Positions 7,339 to 17,940 of a DNA stretch of 64,000 nucleotides are shown here, piece by piece. The first letter of the stretch is position 1. Each line of letters opens with the position of its first letter. Source of the stretch: Burkholderiaceae bacterium (lineage in GTDB: Bacteria; Pseudomonadota; Gammaproteobacteria; Burkholderiales; Burkholderiaceae_C); NCBI GenBank assembly GCA_024235855.1, contig JACKLN010000007.1, positions 1 to 64,000 of the forward strand. The letters are read 5' to 3'. Both the position numbers and the translations under genes were made by a program. The notes below the pieces were generated by a model. The model was not told where the DNA came from, made no database searches, and was given only the letters and a program-made list of their open reading frames with translations.

Positions 7339-10300
7339 TCAGACCAGCACGCGCTCGATCCCGCCGGCGTTGGCGCGCTGCACGTACTGTGGCAGCCAGT
7401 CCTCGCCGAGGATCTTGCGCGCCATCTCCACCACGATGTAGTCGGCCTCGAGCAGGCCGTTCTGCAGGTCGTTCTCGTAGCGCTTCAGGCCCTGCAGGCA
7501 GCTGGGACAGCTGGTGAGGATCTTCACGTCGCCACCCGCGGGCACCGCGCCCTGCGCGCGCAGGGCGGCCTCGCCCTTGCGGATCTCCTCCTCCTTGCGG
7601 AAGCGCACCTGGGTGGAGATGTCCGGCCGGGTCACGCCCAGCGTGCCGCTCTCGCCGCAGCAGCGGGCGCTTTCCAGCACCTGTTCGCCCACCAGCGCCT
7701 TGACGGTCTTCATCGGTGCCTGCTGCTTCATCGGGCTGTGGCAGGGGTCGTGGTAGAGGTAGGCGCCCTGGTCGGCCGCCGGCAGCGTGATGCCCTTCTC
7801 CAGCAGGTACTCGTGGATGTCGACGATGCGGCAGCCGGGGAAGATGTCCTCGAACTGGTAGCCCTGCAGCTGGTCGTAGCAGGTGCCGCAGCTGACGACC
7901 ACGGTCTTGATGTCCAGGTAGTTCAGCGTGTTGGCCACGCGGTGGAACAGCACCCGGTTGTCGGTGATGATCTGCTCGGCCTTGTCGGTCTGGCCGCTGC
8001 CGCGCTGCGGGTAGCCGCAGCACAGGTAGCCCGGCGGCAGCACGGTCTGCACGCCGGCCTGCCACAGCATGGCCTGGGTGGCCAGGCCCACCTGGCTGAA
8101 CAGGCGTTCGCTGCCGCAGCCGGGGAAGTAGAAGACGGCCTCGGTGTCGGGCGTGGTCCGCGCGGGGTCGCGGATGATGGGGACGTAGTCCTTGTCCTCG
8201 ATGTCCAGCAGGGCACGCGCCGTCTTCTTGGGCAGGCCGCCGGGCATCTTCTTGTTGATGAAGTGGATGACCTGTTCCTTCACCGGCGCCGCACGCAGCG
8301 TGGCCGGCGGTGCGGCCGTCTGCGCCCGGGCCAGCGGCTTGAGCAGGTCATGCACGAAGCGCTGGGCCTTGAAACCGACGCCGACCATGGCGCTGCGCAT
8401 CAGCTTGATGGTCTGCGGGTTGGTGGCGTTGAGGAACAGCATGGCCGCCGCGTTGCCGGGGCGGAAGCTCTTCTGCCCCATCTTGCGCAGCAGGCTGCGC
8501 ATGGCCATGGTCACGTCGCCGAAGTCGATCTTGACCGGGCAGGGGCTGGCGCACTTGTGGCAGACGGTGCAGTGGTCGGCCACGTCCTCGAACTCCTGCC
8601 AGTGCTGCAGGCTGATGCCGCGGCGCGTCTGCTCCTCGTAGAGGAAGGCCTCGATGAGCAGGGACGTCGCGAGGATCTTGTTGCGCGGGCTGTACAGCAG
8701 GTTGGCGCGCGGCACGTGGGTGGCGCACACCGGCTTGCACTTGCCGCAGCGCAGGCAGTCCTTGATGCTGTCGCTGATGGCGCCGATGTCGCTGCGCTGC
8801 ATGATCAGCGACTCGTGGCCCATCAGGCCGAAGCTGGGCGTGTAGGCGGCGCTCAGGTCGGCCGCCCAGGCGCCGTCCATCGCACCGCGCAGCAGCTTGC
8901 CCTTTGTTGAAGCGGCCTTCCGGGTCGACGCGCCTCTTGTAGTCGGCGAAGTTCGCGCAGCTCGTCGTCGGTCAGGAACTCGAGCTTGGTGATGCCGATG
9001 CCGTGCTCGCCGCTGATGACGCCACCCAGCCGCCGCGCCAGCGCCATGATGCGCGCCACGGCCTCGTGGGCCGTCTGCAGCATGGCGTAGTTGTCGCTGT
9101 TGACCGGGATGTTGGTGTGCACGTTGCCGTCGCCGGCGTGCATGTGCAGCGCCACCCAGGTGCGGCCGCGCAGGACCTCCTGGTGGATCGTCTTGCACTG
9201 CTCGAGGATGGGCGCGAAAGCGCCGCACCGGCAAACACCTGCTGCAGCGGCTTGAGGATCTGCGTCTTCCACGAGGCGCGCAGCCGGTGGTCCTGCAGCT
9301 GCGCGAACCAGGTCTCGCCGGTGGCGGTGTCGACGATGTCCAGCCGGTCGTGCCAGGCCTGCCACTGCGCGCGCACCTCGCGCAGCAGCGCCAGCGCCTG
9401 CTGCACGCGGTCTTCCAGCAGCTCCGCGCTGGGGATCTCGCCGGCGTCGTCGCTGCGGCCCAGCGGCAGGGCCCCGGCCTGGAAGAAGGCCAGCAGGCGG
9501 TCGGCCAGTTCCAGCTTGTTGCGCAGGCTGAACTCGACGTTGATGCGCTCGATGCCTTCGGTGTACTCGCCCATGCGGTCGAGCGGGATCACCACGTCCT
9601 CGTTGATCTTGAAGGCGTTGGTGTGGCGCGAGATGGCGGCGGTGCGCTTGCGGTCGAGCCAGAACTTCTTGCGCGCGTCGGCGCTGACGGCCACGAACCC
9701 CTCGCCGCTGCGGCCGTTGGCCAGCCGCACGACCTCGCTGGTGGCGCGGGCCACGGCGTCGGCGTCGTCGCCGACGATGTCGCCGATGAGCACCATCTTC
9801 GGCAGGCCGCCGCGCTTGCTCTTGGTGGCGTAGCCCACGGCCTTGAGGTAGCGGTCGTCGAGGTGCTCCAGGCCGGCCAGGATGGCGCCACCTTCGCGCT
9901 TCATCTCGGCGAACATGAAGTCCTTGATCTCGACGATGCTGGGCACCGCGTCCTTGGCGTTGCCGAAGAACTCCAGGCACACGGTGCGCACGTGCTCGGG
10001 CATGCGGTGCACCACCCAGCGCGCGCTGGTGATCAGGCCGTCGCAGCCTTCCTTCTGGATGCCCGGCAGGCCGGCGAGGAACTTGTCGGTGACGTCCTTG
10101 CCCAGGCCTTCCTTGCGGAAGACGCGGCCCGGGATCTCCAGCGTTCGGTGCGCTGCAGCTTCTTCCCGCTGGCGTCGAAGTGGCGCAGCTCGAAGCGCGC
10201 CACCTCCACGTCGTGGATCTTGCCCAGGTTGTGGTCCAGCCGCACCACCTCCAGCCAGGTGGCCTGCGGTGTGACCATCTTCCAGCTGGCCAGGTTGTCC

Positions 10301-11275
10301 AGCGCCGTGCCCCAAAGCACCGCCTTCTTGCCGCCGGCGTTCATGGCGATGTTGCCGCCGATGCAGCTGGCCTCGGCGCTGGTGGGGTCCACCGCGAACA
10401 CGTGGCCGGCGCGTTCGGCGGCGTCGGCCACGCGCTGGGTGACGACGCCGGCCTCGCTGTAGACCGTGGGCACCTTGTGGGCCACGCCCGGCAGGTCGAC
10501 CCACTCGACCTCGCTCATGGCTTCGAGCTTCTCGGTGTTGATCACCGCGCTCTGCCAGGTCAGCGGCACGGCGCCGCCGGTGTGTAGCCGGTACCGCCGC
10601 CACGCGGGATGATGGTCAGGCCCAGCTCGATGCAGCCGGCCACCAGCGCCGCCATCTCGGCCTCGCTGTCGGGCGTGAGGACGACGAAGGGCATCTCCAC
10701 GCGCCAGTCGGTGGCGTCGGTGACGTGCGAGACACGGCTCAGGCCGTCGAACTTGATGTTGTCCTTGGCCGTGACGCGGCCGAGCACGCACGCGCGCGCG
10801 CTGGCGCAGGCGCTGCACGTTGTCGAAGTGGGCGGCAAAAGCGCTGCACCGCCGCGGTGGCGGCCTGCAGCAGTTCGCGCACATGACCGTCGCGCACCGG
10901 GTCGTCCTGCGGCGTGCGGCGCTTCTCGACCTCGCTCAGACGGTGGTGCAGCGCGTCGATCAACAGGCCGCGCCGCTTCTGGCTGGCCAGCAGGTCGTCT
11001 TCCAGGAAGGGGTTGCGCTGCACGACCCAGATGTCGCCCAGCACCTCGTAGAGCATGCGCGCCGAGCGGCCGGTGCGGCGCTCCTGGCGCAGCAGGCTCA
11101 GCAGTTCCCAGGCCCGCGCGCCCAGCAACCGCTGCACGATCTCGCGGTCGGAGAACGAGGTGTAGTTGTACGGGATCTCGCGCAGGCGCGCGGGCGCACC
11201 ATCGCGGGCATCCGCCGCAGCGTCGGCCGAAACCGCCGACGCCACGGGCACGAGGAGGGGTTGTGGCGCATTCAT
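7339..11275 (-). pseudogene. FAD/FMN and 4Fe-4S oxidoreductase, DUF3683 family (frameshifted, about 1310 codons)
   Basis: One very large gene read in pieces. From the ATG at 11275 come a DUF3683 section (REIPYNYTSFSDREIVQRLLG) and a PCMH-type FAD-binding domain (IPRGGGTGYT, EASCIGGNIAMNAGG). An FAD-oxidase C-terminal domain follows (LHMHAGDGNVHTNIPVN, GEHGIGITK), then a dicluster ferredoxin section (CLRCGKCKPVC, CHKCASPCPV) and two CCG domains (CCGYPQRGSGQ, CCGESGTLG). It resembles a fused D-lactate/glycolate dehydrogenase (GlcD+GlcF) and probably passes electrons from a 2-hydroxy acid to quinone; the substrate is unknown. The reading frame changes near 10837-10840 (AAAA), 10786-10800 (CG repeat), 10580-10585 (GTGTGT), 10144, about 9216-9230, about 8950 and 8903-8905. 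Each break is a one- or two-base indel and the protein resumes perfectly after it, so sequence error is more likely than decay. Confidence 0.85.
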
Positions 11276-11362
11276 GGCGGAGCCCAAGATCTTACCGCGG
11301 TGCAACAAAGCCGCGCCGCCTGCGAGGGGGGTTTGTCCGGATGGCCCGGACCCACCGGTCCG

Positions 11363-11387
11363 TGACAGAAACGCCGCTGTCATAAAA
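11363..11387 (+). promoter_or_regulatory. Dyad / Pho-box-like half site upstream of ugpB
   Basis: TGACAG and CTGTCA form a 6-bp inverted repeat separated by 8 bases (11363-11382). The second arm extends to CTGTCATAAAA, an exact match to one 11-base repeat of the Pho box. The neighbouring 11-base repeats on either side match poorly. It lies about 55 bases before the ugpB start. Since ugp operons are classic PhoB targets, phosphate control is plausible but the box is incomplete. Confidence 0.3.
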
Positions 11388-11438
11388 CGAGATGACACTC
11401 GCCGCACCGCGGCCGTGTCCGCTGAAGGAGTTCCCCCG

Positions 11439-12755
11439 ATGTCCCTGAAGAAACTGTCCCTGGCGGCCGTGGCCGCTGCCGCGTTCGCCACCACCCTGCC
11501 GGCCGCCGCACAGACCGAGATCCAGTGGTGGCACTCGATGACCGGCGCCCTGGGCGAGCGTGTCACCGAGATCGCCAACGGCTTCAACGCCAGCCAGTCC
11601 AACTACAAGGTGGTGCCGGTCTACAAGGGCTCGTATGGCGAGTCCATGACCGCCGCCATCGCCGCCTACCGCGCCGGCACCGCCCCGCACATCGTGCAGG
11701 TGTTCGAGGTGGGCACGGCCACGATGATGGGCGCCAAGGGCGCCATCAAGCCGGTGTACCAGCTGATGAACGAATCCGGCGTCAAGTGGGACCCGAAGGC
11801 CTACGTGGGCGCCGTGGCCGGCTACTACACCGACCGCAAGGGCAACATGCTGTCGATGCCCTTCAACTCGTCCACCCCGGTCTTCTACATCAACAAGGAC
11901 GCGTTCCAGAAGGCCGGCCTGCAGCCGGTGGCGCCGAAGACCTGGAAGGAATTCGCCATCACCGCGGGCAAGCTCAAGGCCAGTGGCCAGCAGTGCGTCT
12001 ACACCACGGGCTGGCCGAGCTGGGTGCACGTGGAGAACTTCAGCGCCTGGCACAACCTGCCCATCGGCACCGCCGAGAACGGCATCGCCAGCGTGAACAC
12101 CGAGTTCAAGATCAACTCGCCGCGCCACGTGGCCCACATCGAGATGCTGGCCGGCTTTGCGAAGAACGGCTGGTTCACCTACGCCGGCCGTCGCAACGAG
12201 GCCGAGGCCAAGTTCTTCAGCGGCGAATGCGCGATGCTGACCTCCAGCTCCGCCGCGCAGGCCAACATCCGCAAGAACGCCAAGTTCGCCTTCTCGGTGA
12301 ACATGCTGCCCTACAACGACGACATCCCTGGCGCACCGCAGAACAGCATCATCGGCGGCGCCAGCCTGTGGGTGCTGGGCGGCAAGAAGGCCGACGAGTA
12401 CAAGGGCGTGGCCCAGTTCTTCAACTACCTGTCGGCGCCGGAGCTGCAGGCCCAGTGGCACCAGCAGACCGGCTACGTGCCGATCACCAACGCCGCGGCC
12501 GACCTGACCAAGCAGAGCGGCTACTACGAGAAGAACCCGGGCACCGACATCGCCGTGCTGCAGCTCAACAACAAGACGCCGACGGCCAACTCCAAGGGCC
12601 TGCGCTTCGGCAACTTCGTGCAGGGCCGCACCGTGATCGAGGAGGAGATCGAGGCCGTGCTCGCCGGCAAGAAGGACGCGCAGACCGCGATGAACGACGC
12701 CGTCAAGCGCGGCAACGACATCCTCAAGCGTTTCGCGGCGACCACGAAGGAGTGA
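11439..12755 (+). CDS. ugpB: sn-Glycerol-3-phosphate ABC transporter, periplasmic binding protein UgpB
   Basis: 438 residues with a clean signal peptide (MSLKKLSLAAVAAAAFATTL, cleavage after PAAAQ). The mature start, TEIQWWHSMTGALGERVTEI, is diagnostic of UgpB. Further conserved text includes KGSYGESMTAAIAAYRAGTA, FNSSTPVFYINKDAF and IIGGASLWVLGG. It captures glycerol-3-phosphate and glycerophosphodiesters for import by UgpAEC. The ATG at 11439 has a GAAGGAG ribosome site 9 bases upstream. It is intact although the genes on both sides carry frameshifts. Confidence 0.96.
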   Translation: MSLKKLSLAAVAAAAFATTLPAAAQTEIQWWHSMTGALGERVTEIANGFNASQSNYKVVPVYKGSYGESMTAAIAAYRAGTAPHIVQVFEVGTATMMGAKGAIKPVYQLMNESGVKWDPKAYVGAVAGYYTDRKGNMLSMPFNSSTPVFYINKDAFQKAGLQPVAPKTWKEFAITAGKLKASGQQCVYTTGWPSWVHVENFSAWHNLPIGTAENGIASVNTEFKINSPRHVAHIEMLAGFAKNGWFTYAGRRNEAEAKFFSGECAMLTSSSAAQANIRKNAKFAFSVNMLPYNDDIPGAPQNSIIGGASLWVLGGKKADEYKGVAQFFNYLSAPELQAQWHQQTGYVPITNAAADLTKQSGYYEKNPGTDIAVLQLNNKTPTANSKGLRFGNFVQGRTVIEEEIEAVLAGKKDAQTAMNDAVKRGNDILKRFAATTKE

Positions 12756-12790
12756 TCTCCGGGTGAGGATGGCATAGCATCCGCGACCTC

Positions 12791-12825
12791 GCCGGCCAGG
12801 GCGCCCGCCCTGGCCGGCCTGTTTT
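12791..12825 (+). terminator. Hairpin with T-run between ugpB and ugpA (attenuator-like)
   Basis: A perfect 12-bp stem (GCCGGCCAGGGC, 12791-12802, pairing with 12807-12818) with a GCCC loop is followed by CTGTTTT. It sits in the 80-base gap between ugpB and ugpA. A partial terminator or RNA-stabilising hairpin here would give more binding protein than permease, a common arrangement in ABC importer operons. Confidence 0.6.
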
Positions 12826-12835
12826 GAGCCCCGGC

Positions 12836-13718
12836 ATGGACAAGCGCGTCACCTTCCGTTCACCCTGGCTGCCCTACCTTCTGGTGGCGCCGCAGATCGC
12901 GATCACGCTGATCTTCTTCTTCTGGCCCGCCGGCCAGGCGCTGTGGTTCGCCTTCCTGCGCCAGGACGCCTTCGGCGTGAGCAGCGAGTTCGCCGGCTTC
13001 GAGAACTTCGCCTACCTGTTCGCCGACGAGGCCCTACCTGGCGTCGTTCAAGGTCACGGCGCTGTTCAGCGTGCTGGTGGCCGCTGGCGGCATCGTGGTG
13101 GCGCTGGCGCTGGCGGTGATGGCCGACCGCGTGATCCGCGGGGCGATGACCTACCGCACGCTGCTCATCTGGCCTTACGCGGTGGCACCGGCCATCGCCG
13201 GCGTGCTGTGGGGCTTCCTGTTCGCGCCGTCGATCGGCATCGTGACCTACGTGCTGCGCGGCTTCGGCATCGACTGGAACTGGGTGCTGCAAGGCGACCA
13301 GGCCATGCTGCTGGTGGTGATCGCGTCGATCTGGAAGCAGATCTCCTACAACTTCCTGTTCTTCCTGGCCGGGCTGCAGTCCATCCCGCGCAGCCTGATC
13401 GAGGCCGCGGCCATCGACGGCGCACGGCCGTTCCGCCGCTTCTGGACCATCGTCTTCCCGCTGCTGTCGCCCACCACCTTCTTCCTGCTGGTGGTCAACA
13501 TCGTCTACGCCTTCTTCGACACCTTCGGCGTCATCGACGCGACCACGCAGGGCGGCCCGGCCGGTGCCACCGAGATCCTGGTCTACAAGGTCTACAACGA
13601 CGGCGTGAAGGCCGCGGACCTGGGTGGCTCGTCGGCACAGTCGGCGATCCTGATGGTGATCGTGATCGCGCTGACGGTGGTGCAGTTCAAGTTCATCGAG
13701 CGCAAGGTGAACTACTGA
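12836..13718 (+). pseudogene. ugpA: Glycerol-3-phosphate ABC transporter permease UgpA (one apparent frameshift)
   Basis: Reading starts at ATG 12836 (MDKRVTFRSPWLPYLLVAPQ). It must drop one C in the CCC at 13032-13034 to continue as YLASFKVTALFSVLVAAGG and on to FIERKVNY at 13718; the corrected product is 293 residues. It has six membrane segments and the permease EAA loop (LIEAAAIDGARPFRRFWTIV), where the ATPase UgpC docks. The frame is perfect on both sides of the single-base insertion, so an assembly error is likely. A TTG four codons upstream is a possible but weaker start. Confidence 0.88.
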
Positions 13719-13719
13719 C

Positions 13720-14570
13720 ATGGTCGAACGCCGCCCCTTCTGACCGCGATCACGCACATCGGCCTGTGGCTGGGCATCGCCGTGGTCGCCTTCCCGCTGT
13801 ACGTCACCTTCGTCGCCAGCACGCTGACGATGGAGCAGGTGCTGGAGGTGCCGATGCGCCTGCTGCCCGGCGACCAGTTCTGGGCCAACTACACGCAGGT
13901 GCTGGGCGCCGGCTCCACCCGCGGCTCCAGCGCCCCGGTGGCGCCGATGATGTTCAACAGCCTGGTGATGGCGCTGGTCATCGCCATCGGCAAGATCGCC
14001 ATCAGCATCGTCAGCGCCTTCGCCATCGTCTACTTCCGCTTCCCGCTGCGGCACTTCTTCTTCTGGATGATCTTCGTCACCCTGATGCTGCCGGTGGAGG
14101 TGCGCATCATCCCGACCTTCAAGGTCGTGGCCGACCTGGGCATGCTCGACAGCTACGCCGGGCTGACGCTGCCGCTGATCGCCTCGGCCACGGCCACCTT
14201 CCTGTTCCGCCAGTTCTTCATGACCGTGCCCGACGAGCTGGCGGAGGCCGCGCGCATCGACGGCGCCGGGCCGATGCGCTTCTTCCTCGACGTGCTGCTG
14301 CCGCTGTCGCGCACGTCGATCGCGGCGCTGTTCGTCATCCAGTTCATCTACGGCTGGAACCAGTACCTCTGGCCGCTGCTGATCACCAACGACGAGAGCA
14401 TGTACACGGCAGTCATCGGCATCAAGCGCATGATCGTCGGCGGCGATGCCCTGACCGAGTGGCACCTGGTGATGGCCACCGCCATCCTGGCGATGCTGCC
14501 GCCGGCGGTGGTGGTGGTGCTGCTGATGCAGAAGTGGTTCGTCAAGGGCCTGGTCGACACCGAAAAGTAA
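13720..14570 (+). pseudogene. ugpE: Glycerol-3-phosphate ABC transporter permease UgpE (one apparent frameshift)
   Basis: ATG 13720 lies one base after the ugpA stop and opens MVERRPF, then hits TGA. Adding one C near 13740 (TTC-CTG-ACC) restores LTAITHIGLWLGIAVVAFPLYVTFVAST and continues to VKGLVDTEK at 14570, 283 residues in all. It is a MalG-like permease with six membrane spans and an EAA loop (LAEAARIDGAGPMRFFLDVL). It pairs with UgpA. The indel belongs to the local cluster of frame errors and is probably not biological. Confidence 0.88.
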
Positions 14571-14579
14571 GCACTTCCC

Positions 14580-15638
<1,059 letters not shown>

Positions 15639-15642
<4 letters not shown>

Positions 15643-16571
15643 GCGTGGCGGTGGACGTGCCGACCGAGGCCGTGGCGGCGCTGCTGGCGCAGGCGCGCGC
15701 GCTGGTGAAGCAGGCGCCACCGGTGGTGCCCGACCCCTGGCCTTACCCGCGCTGGATCGCCCACCGCGGTGCCGGCAAGCTGGCGCCGGAGAACACGCTG
15801 GCGGCCTTCCGGCTCGGCGCGTCGTACGGCTACCGCGCTTTCGAGTGCGATGTGAAGCTCAGCGCCGACGGCGTGCCCTTCCTGCTGCACGACGCGGAGC
15901 TGGAACGGACCACAAGCGGGCATGGCCTGGCAGCGCGCCTGCTCTGGGCCGACCTGTCACGGCTGGATGCCGGCAGCTGGCACTCGCGCCAGTTCGCCGG
16001 CGAGCCGCCGATGACGTTGACGGCACTGGCCGCCTTCGCCAAGGCCAACGCGGGCGTGATGAACCTGGAGATCAAGCCCACGCCGGGCACCGAGCACGAG
16101 ACGGGCCGCGTGGTGGCCGCCGCGGCGGCGGCACTGTGGCATACGGCACCGGTGCCACCGCTGCTCAGTTCGTTCCAGCCCTTGGCCCTGCTCAGCGCGC
16201 TGGAAACCGCCCCGCAATTGCCACGCGCCTTGCTGCTGGACACCTTGTGGCCAGGTGCGCTGGACGTGGCACGCGCGCTGGGCTGCGTGGCGGTGGTCAC
16301 CAACCATCGGATCATGGACGCGGCGCTGCGCAGCCGCCTGCGCCGGCGTGGCCTGCGCGCGCTGTGCTACACGGTCAACGAGCCCGCCGATGCGCAGCGC
16401 CTGCTGGCGCTGGGCATCGACGGCCTGATCACCGACGCGGTGGACCGCTTCGCGCCGGCGGCCGAGGCATCCATCAGCCCGCCGCCTGCGGCTGCGACGC
16501 CAGCGGCGGCCGCACCGCCGCCTCCGCGCCGATCGACGCCTCGGCGTCGTCCGGGCTCGGCAGCACCCTGA
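15639..16571 (+). CDS. ugpQ: Glycerophosphodiester phosphodiesterase UgpQ
   Basis: 310 residues from a GTG that overlaps the ugpC stop (GTGA). Core GDPD motifs are present: IAHRGAGKLAPENTLAAF (catalytic His, Arg, Glu), FECDVKLSADGVPFLLHD, and LEIKPTPG. It hydrolyses glycerophosphodiesters to glycerol-3-phosphate and an alcohol, completing the ugp pathway. It is longer than the usual 245-250 residues, with about 35 extra at the N-terminus and a Pro/Ala/Arg-rich tail. The tail overlaps the end of the opposing MFS gene by 98 bases. A GTG at 15726 is an alternative start; the tail may be non-native sequence. Confidence 0.92.
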
Positions 16572-17853
16572 GTTCGCGGATCAGCGCCAGCCGCCAGGCG
16601 ATCACCGCCGCGGTCAGCGCCGTCAGGCCGGCAAAGGCCAGCGATGCGCGCAGGCTCACGTGTTCGCCCAGCCAGCCACCGAGCAGCGCCCCCGGCCCGG
16701 CCGGCAGCACCGTCATCCATCGCATCGTGCTCGTCATGCGGCCCAGCAGCGGCTGCGGCGTCACCGCCTGGCGCAGCGCCAGGAAGTTGATGAACACCAG
16801 CACCGCGCCGAAGCCGAACAGCATCAGCATCGTCGCGAAGGCGGCCACGCCCAGCGCGGACAGCGGTGCCACGGCCAGCAGCAGCCATCCGGCCGAGCAT
16901 ATGGCGATGCCGACGGTCAGGCTGGGCCCGGGCCCCAGTCTGGCGCTGATGCGGTGCCCCAGCATGCTGGCCAGGACCGTGCCCACACCCAGGCCCACGT
17001 AGCTCAGGCCCACCGCCTGTTCCGACAGGCCGAGCCGGCGCGTGGCGAACAGGATCTGCACGACCATCGCCGCATGGTGGCTCATCTGCCACAGGCCCAG
17101 CAGACCGGCCAGCACCAGCAGCAGGCGCTGACTCGCGACGAAGCGCAGGCCCGCCTTCAGGTCACGCCAGAAGTGCGGCTTGGCCAGGCCATCGAAACGC
17201 TCGTGCACACGCACGCCGCGCAGGATCACGGCGCTGAACAGCAGCAGCAGCGCGTCGGCCAGCAGCGCCAGCGGGGCGCCGGCGATCTTGATCAGCAGGC
17301 CGGCCACGCCGGGGCCCGCCACCTCGGCACCGGAGCTGGCCAGCGCGTTCTTGGCGTGCGCCTCCACGAGCCGGTCGCGCGAGACCACCTGCGTCAGCAC
17401 GATCTGCGCCGCGCTGCCGGCCACGGTGTAGACGCAGCCGATCAGCAGCCCCACCACGTAGAGCCAGGTCATGCTCAGCCAGCCCATCCAGGCCGCCAGC
17501 GGCACGCTGGCCACGGCCACGGCGATGGTCAGCTCGCCGGCCACGTACACCGGCAGCTTGCGCACGCGGTCCAGCCACACGCCCGAGGGCAGCGACAGCA
17601 GCGCAAACGGCAGGATCTCCATCGCCGTGAGCAGGCCCATCTGCGTGGGGGTGGCGTGCAGCAGCACCGCGGCAGTGAGCGGCAGCGCGAGCATGGTGAT
17701 CTGGCCCCCGAAGGAGCTGATCAGGATCGAGGTCCACAGACGCCGGTAGGTGGCGTCGCGCAGCAGGTCATCGGGGCGCAGCGCCAGACGCTCACGCAGC
17801 GCGGCCAGCGCACGCATGGATCGGGAACGCACGCCCTGGCGGGAACGCTCCAT
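16474..17853 (-). CDS. MFS transporter (MFS_3/EntS-like exporter)
   Basis: 459 residues from ATG 17853 (a GTG three codons upstream is possible). About twelve hydrophobic spans are visible, with the MFS loop signature PSGVWLDRVRKLPVYVAGE between spans 2 and 3. The overall style (TYRRLWTSILISSFGGQITM, LPLTAAVLLHATPTQMGLLT) matches the MFS_3 group, which includes the enterobactin exporter EntS and many drug or metabolite exporters. The substrate is unknown. A perfect palindrome sits just upstream of the start codon, suggesting repressor control. Its 3' end overlaps the ugpQ tail on the other strand. Confidence 0.88.
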   Translation of the reverse strand: MERSRQGVRSRSMRALAALRERLALRPDDLLRDATYRRLWTSILISSFGGQITMLALPLTAAVLLHATPTQMGLLTAMEILPFALLSLPSGVWLDRVRKLPVYVAGELTIAVAVASVPLAAWMGWLSMTWLYVVGLLIGCVYTVAGSAAQIVLTQVVSRDRLVEAHAKNALASSGAEVAGPGVAGLLIKIAGAPLALLADALLLLFSAVILRGVRVHERFDGLAKPHFWRDLKAGLRFVASQRLLLVLAGLLGLWQMSHHAAMVVQILFATRRLGLSEQAVGLSYVGLGVGTVLASMLGHRISARLGPGPSLTVGIAICSAGWLLLAVAPLSALGVAAFATMLMLFGFGAVLVFINFLALRQAVTPQPLLGRMTSTMRWMTVLPAGPGALLGGWLGEHVSLRASLAFAGLTALTAAVIAWRLALIRELRVLPSPDDAEASIGAEAAVRPPLASQPQAAG

Positions 17854-17868
17854 GGCGGCCACCCTTGC

Positions 17869-17886
17869 GTTTATCTTGAGATAAAC
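17869..17886. promoter_or_regulatory. Palindromic operator upstream of the MFS exporter
   Basis: GTTTATCT-TG-AGATAAAC is a perfect 8-bp inverted repeat with a 2-base centre, 16 bases before the MFS ATG. Its AT-rich content stands out in this GC-rich sequence. The size and placement fit a dimeric helix-turn-helix repressor (MarR- or TetR-type) blocking the promoter. No cognate regulator gene is adjacent, so the binding protein is unknown. Confidence 0.6.
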
Positions 17887-17940
17887 GAATGTTATCAGGC
17901 GAGCTTGATCCGCGGCAAGCGCTGCCGCGCGGACAGGCCG

